64,000 nt of DNA, taken from Welwitschia mirabilis. Its lineage: Eukaryota; Gnetophyta; Gnetopsida; Welwitschiales. Of this stretch, positions 1-12,599 are shown piece after piece. The stretch lies in contig JBOZIK010000001.1 in NCBI GenBank assembly GCA_051453625.1, forward strand, positions 182,465,677-182,529,676. The letters are read 5' to 3'. A model generated the notes under the pieces. It was given only the letters and a program-made list of their open reading frames with translations, was not told the origin of the DNA and did no database searches. A program made the position numbers and the translations under genes. Each line of letters starts with the position of its first letter. The first letter of the stretch is position 1.

Positions 1-639
1 CATATTATTGGTAGCATTTTCTTCTGTCATTAGTATTACTACCTTCCTATTTTAGATTATTTTTATCCTTTTCAAAATTCATGTTTATGACATTTTATAC
101 CTTTTCATTATTAGGAACTTCTAAGAAAGTAACTTGTCTTGACTATTATATTATGTTTTATGAACTTAGAATGAACCTCTAATGGTAGATTACATTCAAT
201 CCCTCTTGAATCTAGTATGGATAGAAATCCTTAAAGCCATTCATAAGAAAGACCTCAACAAAGTTCTAATAACTCTAGAAGCAATCTTTATCCAAATTGA
301 TCTAGAAAAATTTTGAAAGACTATCTTTAATTCTAATGTTTAGGTACATCTTCTTGCATTGTTTAATCCTGAAATGCTAAAATAATTAACTTAAAACTAA
401 CATTAATTCAATGTTTTTTATACTTTCATAATTTTGAGTATGAGGATTTTTATTTACATCTCAAAAGCATTTTTATGTCTCCTTTCTACAATTCCTCAAA
501 ATCTAGATACATCCAATGCACTTAGATTAACTTCATTCCCTTTTTTATTTAAATAGAAGATGAGATCTTAGCTTTATATATTAAAACCTATTTCCATTAC
601 CACATGTATTGAACTCAATCAAGTATTCATTAGAAAATA
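1..639. other. AT-rich interval upstream of element A gag
   Basis: No gene, repeat or RNA is recognised here. The short open frame near 181-310 reads plausibly as coding but is broken and matches nothing I know. By position this should be leader or gag N-terminal sequence of element A, but I cannot see a primer-binding site or an LTR end. Confidence 0.4.
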
Positions 640-1110
640 TTTCCTATTTACAAAACCAGTGTCATTAGAAGAGAAATTATGAACGTTTAGCAAAAGGATA
701 GTGAAACCTTCTCCTATACCTTAGGAAGATTTGAGGATCTACTTCAATGTTCATGACATGGTTTTGAGTAAGAAAGAGTCATAAATTTCTTTTTTGAGAT
801 ACTTTTATCTAATCATAGATAACTTATTAAGATGATGTACAAAAGGAGCTTTTTAGATTTTTAGATTAATGAATTTTGGGATTTCCTTGAGACTATAGTT
901 GAAAGTTTTAAGAATTGGGAAAAACCTAATAAGCCAATAGGATTAAAAAAACTTATTAAGTCTACTAGTATCTTAAAAATTTCTAACAACACTAAGATTA
1001 ACCTAAAGTTGGATGAGATCTATAAAAGAATTTAAACTCTTAATATGAATCCTAAGACTATAACTTCAATTCCTTATTGCAAAATTATCATGGTGACACT
1101 TATGACATTT
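640..1110 (+). pseudogene. Ty3/gypsy gag relic (element A)
   Basis: This is a decayed capsid (retrotransposon gag) region. Gag forms the virus-like particle that packages element RNA. Visible are ETFSYTLGRFEDLLQCS, then HGFE, and further on WDFLETIVESFKNWEK. This is the family pattern of a GE-S/T-F-x-x-x-x-x-RF-x-DLL helix, a short H-G-F/L turn, and a W/Y-x-F/Y-L-x-x-L/I-A/V-E helix ending in W. In-frame stops fall at positions that look like former Gln, Arg or Trp codons. A closely similar relic lies at 52,650-53,200 (element B). Assignment to Ty3/gypsy gag is confident; no product is made. Confidence 0.72.
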
Positions 1111-1689
1111 TAGATTTTCTATCCAAGTCAATGCTATAGGATAACAATGGCAAAATTAAAGAACCAACAATTTCTATTCCAATACCTATAACCCACATGA
1201 AAAAGCCACTCAAACCTCTCATAAAAATAAGATAACCCTACCAAAGCCTCAAACTAGTTAATCTAAGAATTCAAATCCTCTTCCAACTTTCATACTTCAT
1301 AAATTTATGGAAGCCTAACATAACACTAATGCATTACAATAACAATTCTATCAATAAATCTATTTCACATTATAAAAAGTAGAACAAGAAATACATTAAG
1401 TAGGTCAAACCACCATATATATCCTTACATCATTTAATCAACATGAGAAATGAAAGCTTTTCACTACACATAAGCCACCCTAGTAGTTGTAAGTTGATGA
1501 AAGATACACAAATTAAGGAAATTAAGGTCATACAATTGAAAAGAAGGAGAGGAACTAACAAATAGTTATAAGAAAATAACACCAAAAGAATACATACAAT
1601 AACATAATCCTAAGAGTAAGAAAAAGGTATAGGAGAAAGATGAAGATGAAGAACTTGTCCCAACTTATAAGGAATCCCTATTCTTTCCT

Positions 1690-2320
1690 CAATAACATAT
1701 AACAAAATCACTTAGTTAATAAATAACAATAAAAATAGAAATTTTTAAGGTATTAAATATTAATATCCCTTTTTTAGAAGACATTAAATAAATCCATTGC
1801 ATGATAAATTCTTAAAAGAGCTATGCAGTATTAAAAGAAGGATGAATTTGAATCATACTTCCTTGCTCAACAAATAATGATATTTAAATCCCTTCAAAAT
1901 ACAAAGATTTAAAATACTCCAAAATATCTATTACTATTGGAAATACAAACTTTTAATAACCCTTATTAGGTCCTTGAGCTATTGTTTATCTTTTACCTTA
2001 TAGTATATATAAGGAACATGATTTAAATGATCTTAAAGACACTAAATCTTACTTACAATTGGCTAATAATTCTTTTAAAGCATCTTTGGAAATAGTTAAA
2101 GATTTAATTATTTAAGTAGAGAATTGCTATTTTTCTATGGACTTTATAGTCTTAAAAATGAAAAATACTAGAAATCATATTATTCTTATCATCTTGAGAA
2201 GACCTATTCTTGCTACTTCTAATGATTTCATCAATTGTAAAAATAGTCTTATGAATATTTACTTTAGAAACATGACTATTACTTTGAACATCTTAAGGAG
2301 TGAAGGTTGTTAAAAGTCAT
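1690..2320 (+). pseudogene. Ty3/gypsy aspartic protease region relic (element A)
   Basis: The retroviral-type protease matures Gag-Pol. The segment just upstream of the protease is recognisable from LNINIPFLEDI near 1,750. The C-terminal half of the fold follows at 2,060-2,310: LANNSFKASLEIVKDLII, then CYFSMDFIVLKM, IILRRPILATSNDFINC and FRNMTITLNIL. These parallel the family signature (adornment of ADGS/ADRS type, VDFIVLD, ILGRPFLAT, then a beta strand ending F-x-x-NMT-x-x-LN). The catalytic D-S/L-G-A triad is not legible. The same block, slightly better preserved, recurs at 54,560-54,850. No RT follows within the next 4 kb. Confidence 0.7.
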
Positions 2321-2960
2321 AATAATTTTGATAATTCTTATTATGAGAGAAATATTTCTCTCTCTCATTATCTTCTTTGATTATGATTTACATGGTGATT
2401 ATTTTTCATATAATAGAGTTTTGCCTCTTGACGATCTAGGATATGTCTTCAATGGTGATGCTCTTAATTCATTGATTTCTAAATCATCTATACCTTTATC
2501 AAAAAAAAAAATTTTATAATAATTTTTAGTTAAGTAAGAGAAAGAAATAGGATGGACCTCTTATGACTTGGAATGTTTGAATCTTAATGAGTATTCTTCC
2601 TATATCCTTCTTGAATTTTTAAATTCATGTGTGAAGTCTTTTCATGATAATGTTTCTAGTCCTAATGTATTACAAATCAATCATCATATCCTTTTAATAT
2701 TAATCATTAAATTTTGTTACCTTCACCCATGAGTGCATACCAATCTTGTGATCCTACCTTGATTTTATTATATAATCTTAAATTTGATTTACCTACTCTA
2801 GCCTTGGGATGCTTAGATTAAATCATGAAAAAACCTCATGTATCTAAGGATGCTATTTTCATAGAAAACCCTAATCTTTTCCATTTATGTCATCCATATT
2901 TTAGCCATCTTCACTCATCCAAACCACCTCCATATAGATCCTCATCATTTATATCTCATT
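2300..2960 (+). pseudogene. Accessory reading-frame relic after protease (element A), function unknown
   Basis: A moderately open frame follows directly on the protease relic. It carries YNRVLPLDD near 2,410 and later LNSCVKSFHDNVSSPNVL near 2,620-2,680. Element B has the counterparts IKYRVLPMDD at about 55,010 and INSCINIYQDSISYLNVL at 56,565-56,620. The order after the protease is therefore conserved between two separate insertions. I do not recognise the domain. RT, RNase H and integrase motifs, which normally occupy this position, are absent. It could be a genuine accessory protein of a non-autonomous family or a remnant of a longer polyprotein linker. Confidence 0.45.
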
Positions 2961-4290
2961 TAGATCTTCCATGATCTTATGAATTCATGAGACTTATTGA
3001 TCTTAGTAAACGGGACTTTATTTAATTCATGAATAAATAGAACTTTAAGCTTTTCAAAGCTTAATTAAAATTTTGTAAGGTTTTTCTTTTTTATTAATTA
3101 TTTATTTGAATGTTTGATCTTTTTATTAGAATTTGCATGCATTTAAACATCTCCAATTTGAAATCAAAGAAAAAATAAATCTTTTTTTTTAATTATGTGT
3201 CTTTGTTTTAAAGCATTCATGGAAATGAAACTATTTTTCTATTAGGATAATAAGCCAATAACCCCTTTCATATGCTATGAACATAAAAATAAAATAAAAT
3301 AAAATAAAATAAAGATAAGGAACATCAAGAAAAATCTTAAAGCTCCTTAGAAAATCCTCATGATCATTTTTATTGGGTTCAGTTAACTACATTGGGGTTA
3401 TGGACACCTACTTGTAATGTAGCTCTAATTATTAATTTGTGATTTATTTATTTACATCAAGGATGTAGATGCTAGCTAGTAAGGTAGCACTTGATCCTTC
3501 TTGTGCAACATATTAAATATGTTAGAAGGAGGTATCATAACACTGAGTGCTTAATGTAATCAAATGATTGAAACCTAGATGCCCATGAAAGAAGAAGGAA
3601 AAGGAATAAAATTAAGGCAGGATTGGAGTAATCTTTATTGACTTATTTAAACGATTAAATTTAACATTATTTGGCTAGTTGTGAGGTTACAAGGATTAAC
3701 TAATTTATACTTTCTTTATTTTGATAATGGATCTACTCAAAATTATTTAAATAAATAGGGCCATTATCTTGCATTTCATCTTATCTCATTTATTCATAAG
3801 ATGTATAGTATTATTTTAAATTCCATTAAATAACTCCATCAAATTTTCACTAATTTTCATTATCCATCCTAAGCCATAATCCTTTAATTTTCCTTCCATG
3901 AAAAAGCATACCAATAAAAACATTGTGTTTTTTATTATTTGATCTTTTTATCCATGCTTAGATCTAAGGTAAAATTGATTTAAACTATTGATAAAATCTA
4001 GTTATCCAATGGTCCTCATTTCACTTATTTTCTAGTTTGTCTAAGCCATGTAACAAATCTATTCTAATGCCACCATGTGCCCTTACCAATGCCATTATCT
4101 GTCTATTGTGTCATATGTTCAGTTCTCTCTTGTAGTTCTATCTAGGTCTTCTCTCAACTTTCAAATCATTTGTAAGCTTATTTTATTTTAGAAATTTGTC
4201 TTTTATCCTTTCACTTCATTTTTTCCCTTTTTAACTTGCATTTCCATTTTTCTTCTACTTCCATTTCATTTTCTTTCTTCTATTCTATCA
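2961..4290. other. Element A internal non-coding region
   Basis: No convincing reading frame. The block at 3,370-3,590 (from GGGTTCAGTTAACTACATTG) is recognisably the same as one in element B (57,345-57,520 and again 58,288-58,462), so it is an internal or untranslated part of this element family. A short (AAAAT)n run lies at 3,285-3,314. The rest is AT-rich sequence in which I see nothing. Confidence 0.5.
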
Positions 4291-4299
4291 TTATAAGCC

Positions 4300-5360
4300 A
4301 TCATAAGTGGAAGAGTAGGCCCCTTTTTAGAGGAAGACATCTTTACAACATTCCTTGCTTTGTTTGCTTCCTTCTACCTTGATAAAATTCAAGTGAGAAA
4401 TTGGAACTACTTATTAAAGGAGGATTGCAAATATTACTTCCCAAAGGCTAATTTGGAATTTTATAAGAATGTAATAATTGATGAAAATGATCCTTGGATA
4501 ATTTACTCTTCTATTTAATACACTTTATTCACTATTTCTTTGAAAGAGGTAGAAATCTTGTCAGGTGTAGAACACCATGATATTTTCTTTATATGCTTAT
4601 AAAATCCCTTATCTATTGTTTTGTCATTCTTAATGTTGAATATTCACTTAATAGAGAATTAATCCTACCTTATCAATAATTTTATATAAACCAACTTGAA
4701 CTTCTTAGATTCATCATTCAAAATGTTTTACCCACATATCATGTAATCTATTCCTTTGGTGGTCACCTTGATATGATTAGAATTATCCAAGATACTAAAT
4801 CCTTTAACATTGCTAAATGAGTTTTCACTACTATAGCTGATAATATGGGTCATAAAAGTAATCTTCCCTTCCTTTGGTTATATATTTAGATTTAATCTAC
4901 AATGTTTTAGCTCATAGGAATGGGATAGAGCCTTCATTAAAACCATCATTTCTAGAAATATCATTAAACTTGGAAAGTGCAAGAATTAGGATTAAATCTT
5001 AAGAGGCCTTCAAGACATTCAAGAAGAACAGTAAAGAACTCTTACTTCTTCTCATCTTTCTCATTCTTCCTACTCTTCATCCATCATAACAAAAAACTGA
5101 AGGCTCCTATGGATGAAACATCTCATGCCCCTTATTCTCCATCTTCTTCTGCTTCTCCTTCTATCACTCATAAATATTCCTTTACTACTTCAAGTGATAT
5201 TGTTTTGGAATAAGCTCATAACTCTCAAAGGACTTGGATAGAAAACCTATTAGGGAAAATCAAAAAGATTGTAAAGAAACAAAAGGAGATATCTAAGAAT
5301 TAAGAAATGGTGAATGAAAACATAGAAAGGTTAGCTTCTCATAGAAGATCTTTGATATGA
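4300..5360 (+). pseudogene. Relic resembling the 'putative plant transposon protein' domain (PF20167-like)
   Basis: A broken but readable frame begins with LFASFYLDKIQVRNWNYLL, then YYFPKANLEFYKNV, IISLKE-like and VEILSGV. This layout (aromatic-rich start, a 'L-x-x-EFY-N' motif, then a strand leading into a short helix ending L-x-G-V/I) resembles the domain annotated in plants as a putative plant transposon protein, often found in retroelement-associated ORFs. A Ser/Pro-rich low-complexity stretch follows (YSPSSSASPS near 5,130) and then a Lys-rich segment (LLGKIKKIVKKQKEI near 5,245). Stops interrupt it several times. The function of the domain family is unknown; assignment rests on pattern memory only. 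Confidence 0.42.
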
Positions 5361-6210
5361 ATTCTTCTTACTTTCTCACTCTCTCATCCTTCTTCACCTG
5401 TATTTTATAGTTGTAATAGTTGCATTATACTTACATGTTACTTTATTATAATGTATTTTGAGTTTAGTAAAAATTAATATGAATTTTTCTCATAATACTA
5501 GATTTATTTTAAAATTATCATGTAACTTCAAATGAATTAATTTATCTATTAGGATTTAAAACATAAGAATTGATGTCTAACTCTTAATAAAGCTAGTGTT
5601 ATCAGTCTTCCTAATCAGTGTCACTACCTTAACATGCATAGACATATTTCCATTTTACATAATCACCCTTAATTACATATACTATGTTGTCATCTCTTAA
5701 GTCTTTACTAAAAAGTTATAAAAACTAACTGATTTATATTTATCCTTTACACCTTCATATTTACTCCTTATTTTCCATTCTCTTTTATTTATTTTCTAGG
5801 CCATGCATCATAGAGTCAAAAGTTCAAGGCACTATAACTAAAGTTTTATCTCCCATTTTTTAGTCTTTTATTTACATTAGCTTGTAATTTATCTTTTCTA
5901 GTTTAATTATGCATTGAACATTTTCATTTTAGTAATGTTCTTTTCTACTTCATTCTAGATTACATTAGTACATGCATTATTCATTTCTTATTATATGCAC
6001 ATTTATTTTTATCTTTTAAACTTTGAGAATTTGGATTGAGTGGAGTGATATTTGTACTTAAAAAACTTGCTTCTCATGCTATATCTTTCACTTAAAGGGT
6101 AATTTCAAAGTATATTAGGCAAATTTTTCTCAAAAACCCTTCATACTTTTGTACTTGATTGAGTTGATTTGCAAATTTTATTATATTATCTAATTTTTTT
6201 TAGTACACAT
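5361..6210. other. AT-rich 3' part of element A
   Basis: No gene seen. It lies between the last coding relic of element A and its polypurine tract and is presumably 3' untranslated internal sequence. Confidence 0.4.
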
Positions 6211-6250
6211 TTTTTGCTAAGGAACTAGTAAAAGATAATTTTAGGGGGTA
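6211..6250 (+). promoter_or_regulatory. Polypurine tract, 3' internal end of element A
   Basis: The sequence GGAACTAGTAAAAG followed by TTTTAGGGGGTA and then TGATAACACTT fits a plus-strand primer (polypurine tract) followed by an LTR starting TG. Element B has a matching arrangement at 59,091-59,121 (AGGATAGCAAAAG, then AAAGGGTG). Confidence 0.5.
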
Positions 6251-7560
6251 TGATAACACTTAAGAATTGACATTTATATTAAGAAATTAAGTCCTTAGTA
6301 GTAATTTTAATTAATCATCATAATGGTTTTATGCATTTCTTATAAGGTCATGAAAATCCTATTTTACTACTAACATATCTTAACACTGTTATTTGTAGGA
6401 CAAATGTGACATTTGAAGCATTGTGATAGGATTTGGAAGTGTGCTAATTATAATTAACTATAGCACCAATTTTAGACATGGTAGTGCTATTTACTTGAAG
6501 GATAATAGTATCATTCTTATGTTCCTAAGTCCTCTAAATTTAAGTAATTCATTTTGATCATTTCCATAAAGAGAAGATGAATGAGGAATATTTTCTAAGA
6601 AGAATCCCTTAATTTAGCCCCATGATTAAAGATTTATTTTATCTACTTTGCGTATTCTTTAGAATAACTCCATGAGGCCTTTTAAAGCTTTAATTATAAA
6701 TCCTAATCTTGACCTATAAATACTCTACCTTTCCTCACTTGGAGGACATCACTTAATAGAAAATGAGTGTCAAAGATATTGGATATTCAATCATGATTTC
6801 CTTTTAAGCCTCTCATAGGAATGGGTTAGCCATTAATTTTGCATAATGCTTCTTGGTTTAGCATGAATACATTTCTAGATTGGATGCTTTACTATTTAGA
6901 TAATAAAGTACTACATGTTCTTGGTGCATTAATTTAACACTACATTTTTAATGTCATACTTGTTATACTTAGGATTCGCAAAGGCATGCTTTCATTTTAA
7001 GATCTATTTTAGTGATTCTCTGTTCATTTTAGCTTCCATAACTTAAATGTTTATGTCATGAATCTTGAGAGACCTCTACTCTTTATGCTTATTCTATTCT
7101 TACTATAAAGGATAGGTGGGTTGATTATGTAATTTTCATGTTTATGATGGATGAAATTATGCTATTGCTCTTGAGCTTAAACTACATAAACACTCTTGGT
7201 CATAGTGCATTATATCATTATGAATGGGTTAAGAAGTTAAGTTATATTTTTCCACTTAAAGTGCTTATACTTTTCTTTTAAAGTGTTATGCTAGTTTAAA
7301 TGTTATGTCCCATTCCTAGATCTCTAATATCATTTCACTCTATAATACTCTTTACTATTATGTTTGTTTCACTGATAGCTTTCATCATCTATTTTTATGA
7401 AATAATAACATTAGAACTATACTATCAATTGAAGTTCTAGTATTTTTCCTAAAAGTTGGATTTGCCTATGTAAGATTTATATCCCTAGGGTAATATTATT
7501 CTCTTTCATATATTAATAACAGATACAAGCATAGTCATATTTCATCATAAACATGAGTAC
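6251..7560. other. Presumed 3' LTR and flank of element A
   Basis: By position after the polypurine tract this should begin with the 3' LTR (TGATAACACTTAAG...). I could not find the partner 5' LTR in the window or the LTR end, so its limits are unknown. No reading frame of interest. Confidence 0.3.
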
Positions 7561-9850
7561 AATAGAGACACATCAAATATTTTAACATTTTTATTCATTA
7601 TTCTTTTAAAAAAAATAAAGTTGTATTAATTTTTATTAAATATAGAATCTATAAAAAGAACATGATAACAAGCCAGATAATCAAAAGTACATTCAAAATA
7701 TCATCTTTTAATAGTGTTATAAAAACATAGTTAATCATATCGATTTTACACATGAAAAACATATTAAAATATATAAGGATGATCAAGCATTACTTACATA
7801 TAAAATGCTGAAAAAAATAAAACAAAAGTAAAAATGCTTTTATTATAAAAAAACACATAGAAAATAAGAATTAAAAAATGATGAGAAGAAGAAATCCACC
7901 AACATCTCAATTATAACATTTATTCTTCACAATGATGATAAAATACTAAAGAGCACATTGAGCTACTTCTTGATCTTATCTTGATCAATTTCTATGAGAT
8001 AAAAAGAAAGTTGTAGAATAATAAGTAGAAGTTAAGCTATGAATAATAAAAANNNNNNNNNNTAAAAATACCTCACATCTCATGCTTAATCTTATCCAAG
8101 TTCTCATCAATCATAGTAAAGGAAAACTTAGGTTGCTTGCGTTAAACTTTAGGTTACTACTACTCATGCTTATAAGATCTCTCTATGTCATAAAGCTATC
8201 TAAAATTAATAGAAAAATGGAAATGATAATGAATAATACCATGCATGATAATCTCAATATGTTGATGGGAATAACCTTTCAGATGATAAAGGATAAGGAA
8301 ATGATAATAGAATATTAAAACGTATGATCATGAGAAAGATGAAGAAATATAAGATAAATAATGAAAGGAACATAAGCTTTTCTAAAAAACTAAAAGTTTT
8401 AAAATACATTGAAAATGGCACAAGACATATTTGTAGGGCCTAGGATGTTAGACATAATGTAATGAAACATCACCTTTCCTAAACAGCTAAAAGGTTCATA
8501 ATATATTAGAAATATCATTGGATTTATATGTGATACCTAGGATGTTAACCATAATGTAATGGGAAAGAGATACATTGAATGTCTTGAGATGATTTACAAA
8601 AATAACCCATTGGCTTAAAATCTAGAATTAAGATTACGATCTTCTAAAATATGTAATATCTTATTTAAAGAATAATGTGAATCCATTAATTCCAAATCAC
8701 TAATACAAAAAGCGTTATCTAAGACATTAATTATAGTTCTAAGGGATCAACAAATAGTAATATCATCTATAATAAATTCTCCTATGTTTTCTTCATGTCC
8801 ATGATTAAGGTTTTGAAAAAAACATATATAAGATAAGAAACATAATTAAGATAAACTAATTAATCACCTACTTAATCCTTAACTAATTCATCATCTTTAG
8901 GGATAAGAGTAGTAAATAGCATAGAGAAATAACCTTCTTGACAATAGTCTAAAAGAAAAGACATAAAAAATTATAATATGAAAGTGAAGATAAAAGAAAA
9001 TAGTTAAAACAAGATACATCATCATTCTATTAGAGCTTCACAATTAAAATTTCAAGATCATTACATGAATTCATAGCCCACTTTCCACAAAATGCAAAGT
9101 ATAGATGAGGTTTAATGGGTAAAAATGAGGTTTTTATAGAAGATAATTCCTAGAGTATTTACTAAAATTATGCTACAATATTAGATTACATATAATTTTG
9201 GTAATCTAATATCAAATAAATAATATTAACGTGTGAATAAAGTGTAATTTCAATAATTTATAAGAAATAGTTCTAAAAATGATAAATTAGGTAAATTAAA
9301 CTCAAACGTATTCTAGGACATAAACAACAATAACCCTCCTAAATGAAATGAAAACTAGGTTTTTTAAGGTGAAAAATACATATCTTCATTATAATTTATT
9401 AATAAATAAAAAATATTAAAAATAAAAAATATTTTTTTGTGTTGTTAAATTTCGGAAAAAAAATAATAGTAGGTCATTATTAAAGCTCATATCCCTCCTA
9501 AATGTATCTACATAAGATCCAGATCTCTTACTTTATCATCTAAAAAGTACCTACTGTTTTGGGTTTTATTAAAATAAAAGTAAAAATGGAAATAAAATTT
9601 AGATCTTTTGGTTTAATTTTTTTCATATCTATACTCAAAATATAAGTCAAAATAAATCTTAAATTTATTTAAAATCTGATTAGTAACTAGAGTTTAGATT
9701 CTCTTATTCTTTAAATTTAACTAGATATTTAATTTAAAATGTTAACTATTATGAAAATAAATACATGAGTAACATTAAGGTTCCTTTCTTTTTAGGTTCT
9801 AAATTCTTAAGAAATAAAGAAGAACATGAATTGAAAAAAAAATTTATTAC
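7561..9850. other. AT-rich interval left of element D, with a 10-N gap
   Basis: No gene is recognised. It lies downstream of the integrase of element D (minus strand) and should hold its 3' untranslated region and left LTR, but no LTR border is visible. It includes a 10-N gap (8,053-8,062) and a diverged tandem duplication (8,377-8,566). The 78-codon open frame at 8,082-8,318 has no recognisable content. Confidence 0.4.
8377..8566 (+). repeat. Diverged two-copy tandem duplication, about 92 bp per copy
   Basis: Copy 1 (8,377-8,468) and copy 2 (8,473-8,566) both run from TTTCTAAA/TTTCCTAAA through CTAAAAG to CCTAGGATGTTA and CATAATGTAATG. The core CCTAGGATGTTA is identical and the rest differs by scattered substitutions, so the duplication is old. 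Confidence 0.7.
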
Positions 9851-9854
9851 CTAT

Positions 9855-10929
9855 TTCAAACATTTTCCTAAGAGTGATTTGATCATGATAATATTTCATT
9901 CATTTTAAGTGATAACTTTCTTATTTAGGTATTTAATTTAATTTCCTTTAGTTTATTTAACTAAATCACTTTATTTTCTATATAGTTTTCAAGATGAGAA
10001 TTAAATTTATGAATAACATCAAAAACTTAATAACCTACCTCAATAGGTAGAAAGCATTATTTACTAAAAGCTAACTGGTAGAGAGTTATGCCAATGGGTG
10101 TTTTTTAATATGTACATTAAGTTAATAATGCATTAAATAATTTCAAAGACTAATATTTTCTATTTGCACTGATTTTTTTTTGAATAATTCAACTAATCTC
10201 ATAATTTTTTACTTTTTCTTACTTATTTATTTAAGGATAGTAATTAGGAGTAACTTTATGAGTGATTCCACATTTTAAAAACATATCTCATTATAAAAAC
10301 ATATTTTTAATTACTAATGATTATTTTTAGATGATTAAATAGGATAGAACTTGATATTTTAAGAAATTAATAATATTATTAGCATTATAATCTCTATAAG
10401 TTTTAGTATATATTGATTTAGTAACATAATTCCCACAAATACAAATATAATCATTGCCAAAGAAAAGTGGGAATTGTCCATTAGAATCTTTAACTCAACA
10501 TCAAAATGTTTGCAAATAATCATAGGTTTAAGAAGAATTTTATTTCTTTTCTAATACTACTAATGTTTTGAATTTATTATAAGATTTTAAAAAATTGTTA
10601 GCACTTTTAAAAAGGATAGTCCAAGAAAAGCCAACATTTAAGATTTTTATTTCCATTAAAATGAGCATCACACACATCACTATGATAAAATTCTAGGATA
10701 CAAATCATTTCATTCTTAAGTATATAGCTTTAAAATACTTTTTCAACATAATATTTAAATAATGGTAGTGGTTCCCATAAGTATTTATGTTGTTGAAATA
10801 GAATTTTATTTTTTTCATTGTAAGACATGGTTTTAGGAAGTTTACCATAGGATTTGAAATTTGCAATATCATCATAACAAGGTAAAAAAAAAAAAATAAA
10901 TAAATCTTCATTTTAAAAACTTTCATTAA
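9855..10929 (-). pseudogene. Integrase relic of element D
   Basis: Integrase joins element cDNA to the host genome. On the minus strand the zinc-binding region is partly legible: HSDVCDAHFNGNKNLKCW with LFLDY after it (10,690-10,615), in the place of the usual H-S/D...GGHFG...GFYWP segment. The catalytic core follows at 10,490-10,330, with QFPLFFGNDYI and NYVTKSIYTKTY. The C-terminal part is at 10,265-9,990 (YYP*INK, EIS*IIQKKISANRKY, SLKLFNALLT, KTPIGITLYQLAF and CFLPIEV), matching the order of the Athila/Tat integrase. Stops and frameshifts are frequent, so it is dead. Confidence 0.8.
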
Positions 10930-11389
10930 ATTAATAGGTAGGAAAACCTAAGATAGATGATTAACAAAAGGATTTCCTTCTTCTACGCTATCCTTAATAG
11001 TGATATAAAATCTTTTGCATCAATAAAGGTCAATACATAAGATGAGGACTAGTTAAAGTCATATTTAGAATATATTTTATAGTGACAGGATTAGAAAAGA
11101 TATTCATAGGATAATCAATAAGATAATGGTAAAATTTTTAAATAGAAGATAACGTATAATATCTCCCTTTTAGTAATTGAGTAATTAAGTTATACATCAT
11201 GCAAAGTCTTATTAACATCAAAAATTACATAGGATTTATTATTAATAATTTGACCTAAGAATTCACCTATTATAAAATTAGTTGCATTGGTTATCACATT
11301 AAAATAACAATATCAATTACAAGATTGAAGAATAGATGAAGATGAGAAAAGTTGCTTAAGTTTTTAAAACAAAGTTCATGATTAGGTAT
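10930..11389 (-). pseudogene. RNase H relic of element D
   Basis: RNase H removes the RNA template during reverse transcription. The minus strand reads ITNATNFIIGEFLGQ, then SYVIFDVNKTLHDV*LNYS and ITKREILYVIF (about 11,290-11,150). This parallels the family order D-A-S-x-x-A-V/I-G-x-x-L-G-Q, Y-A-S-K/R-T-L-x-x-A-Q-x-N-Y, T-E-K-E-L-L-A-V-V-F. The stop before LNYS sits where a Gln is normally found (CAA to TAA). Further on MNIFSNPVTIKYIL occupies the place of the 'T-D-H-x-x-x-K-Y-L' segment. Confidence 0.75.
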
Positions 11390-12594
11390 TTAAGAGAAAG
11401 ATGCATCTTTAAGAAGAAACTCAATTAAATGTTTTACTAAGGCAACTAAAAGATGAAATAAATGAAGATAAAAACTAACATGTCCTAAGGAATATCTTAT
11501 ATATTTTACATAAATGGGAATATGTAAATAATAAATGATACTAAACTTTGTATGATCCATTTCTATTCCTTTCTTAGAAATAATATAACCTACAATAATA
11601 CCTCTAGCAATCATATAATAACTTTTTTCTTAATTAAGTTTAATATCGTAATTAATATAATAATTTAGAAGAACTTTAAATAAAACATTATCTAATTGCA
11701 AGAATTATGATAAGATGAAAAATAATCCATAAATATTTAAAAATTCATCTAAGAATTTATTAAAAAAATCCATCATACATCTTTGAAAAGTATAAGAGCA
11801 TTATATAAACTAAAAGGCATGTGACAGTAGGTAAAAATTCCAAATAAACAAGTAAAAGTAGTTTTTTTTAATCATTTATAGCTATGGGACTTTGATTATA
11901 ACCACTATATCCATTAAAGAGATAAAGTAATAATTCCTAAAGAGTTTATTAGGGATTTCATTAATAAAATAAATAGAAAGTAATCTTAGTATAAGTACTA
12001 AGAGCATGAAAATTTACACAGATTTGTTATTTATAATTATTCTTTAGAAAAACTTATAAAGAGTTCATTTATTCATTATCTAAAATGGGATAAATAATGT
12101 CATCTTCTTAAATTTTCATGATTTCTTCTTTAATACTATCGCTAAGATTTATATTTAACCTATGTTGAGGTTGGTGAACTAAATTTTTATTGGGTAATAA
12201 ATAGATAAGATGCAAACAAATAGAAAGATGAACTTCAACTAGATCAAGATAAGACTGATCAAACAATTAAGAGTTTTCAATTAATAAGTTTATAATTTTT
12301 TATTCTTAAAAAGTAGTAAGATGTATACTAATAGTAATAAGAATATTGGAATTACTATCTAGAAAGATATACTTTGAATAATTAGTTGGTAAATTGAAAT
12401 CATCATTAATAATACTATTAATAATAAATACAGTATTAAAAGAGAGAGTAGTTTTCATTTAATTAAAATAAAAATTAAAATATTCAAAATAAACACATTC
12501 AATGTATATAAAAATTTCATTTAAATCTTAAAAGTATTTAAGAGGCAATTCATATTGTGTATTCAAATAAAGCATATCATTTAAAATTAAAAAT
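11390..12594 (-). pseudogene. Reverse transcriptase relic of element D
   Basis: RT copies element RNA to DNA. From the N-terminus on the minus strand: ITISIHLTTFQE, EVHLSICLHLIYLLPNKN, HQPQHRLNINLSDSIKEEI and DDIIYPILDNE (about 12,350-12,060). After a poorly preserved palm, TFQRCMMDFFNKFLDEF appears near 11,790, then the very clear thumb/connection segment 11,614-11,390 with SYYMIARGIIVGYIISKKGI and LGHVSFYLHLFHLL. The YxDD box is not legible. Two stops after DNE lie where Trp and Gln are expected. The 74-codon open stretch at 11,390-11,614 is the best preserved piece and is not a separate gene. Confidence 0.85.
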
Positions 12595-12599
12595 AATTC
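12595..12599 (+). repeat. Target-site duplication of Copia-1, left copy
   Basis: AATTC directly precedes the 5' LTR; the same five bases follow the 3' LTR at 16,731-16,735. Confidence 0.85.

Noticed and set aside
4977-5213. 78-codon frame as an independent small gene
   Set aside because: It is continuous with the PF20167-like relic on the left and its low-complexity tail, so it is a fragment of that relic.
8082-8318. 78-codon plus-strand frame
   Set aside because: It starts after a gap, has no domain, and lies in the non-coding 3' region of element D.
10705-10926. 73-codon minus-strand frame as a small membrane protein
   Set aside because: Although hydrophobic, it lies exactly between RNase H and the integrase zinc region of element D and follows that family's wording, so it is part of pol.
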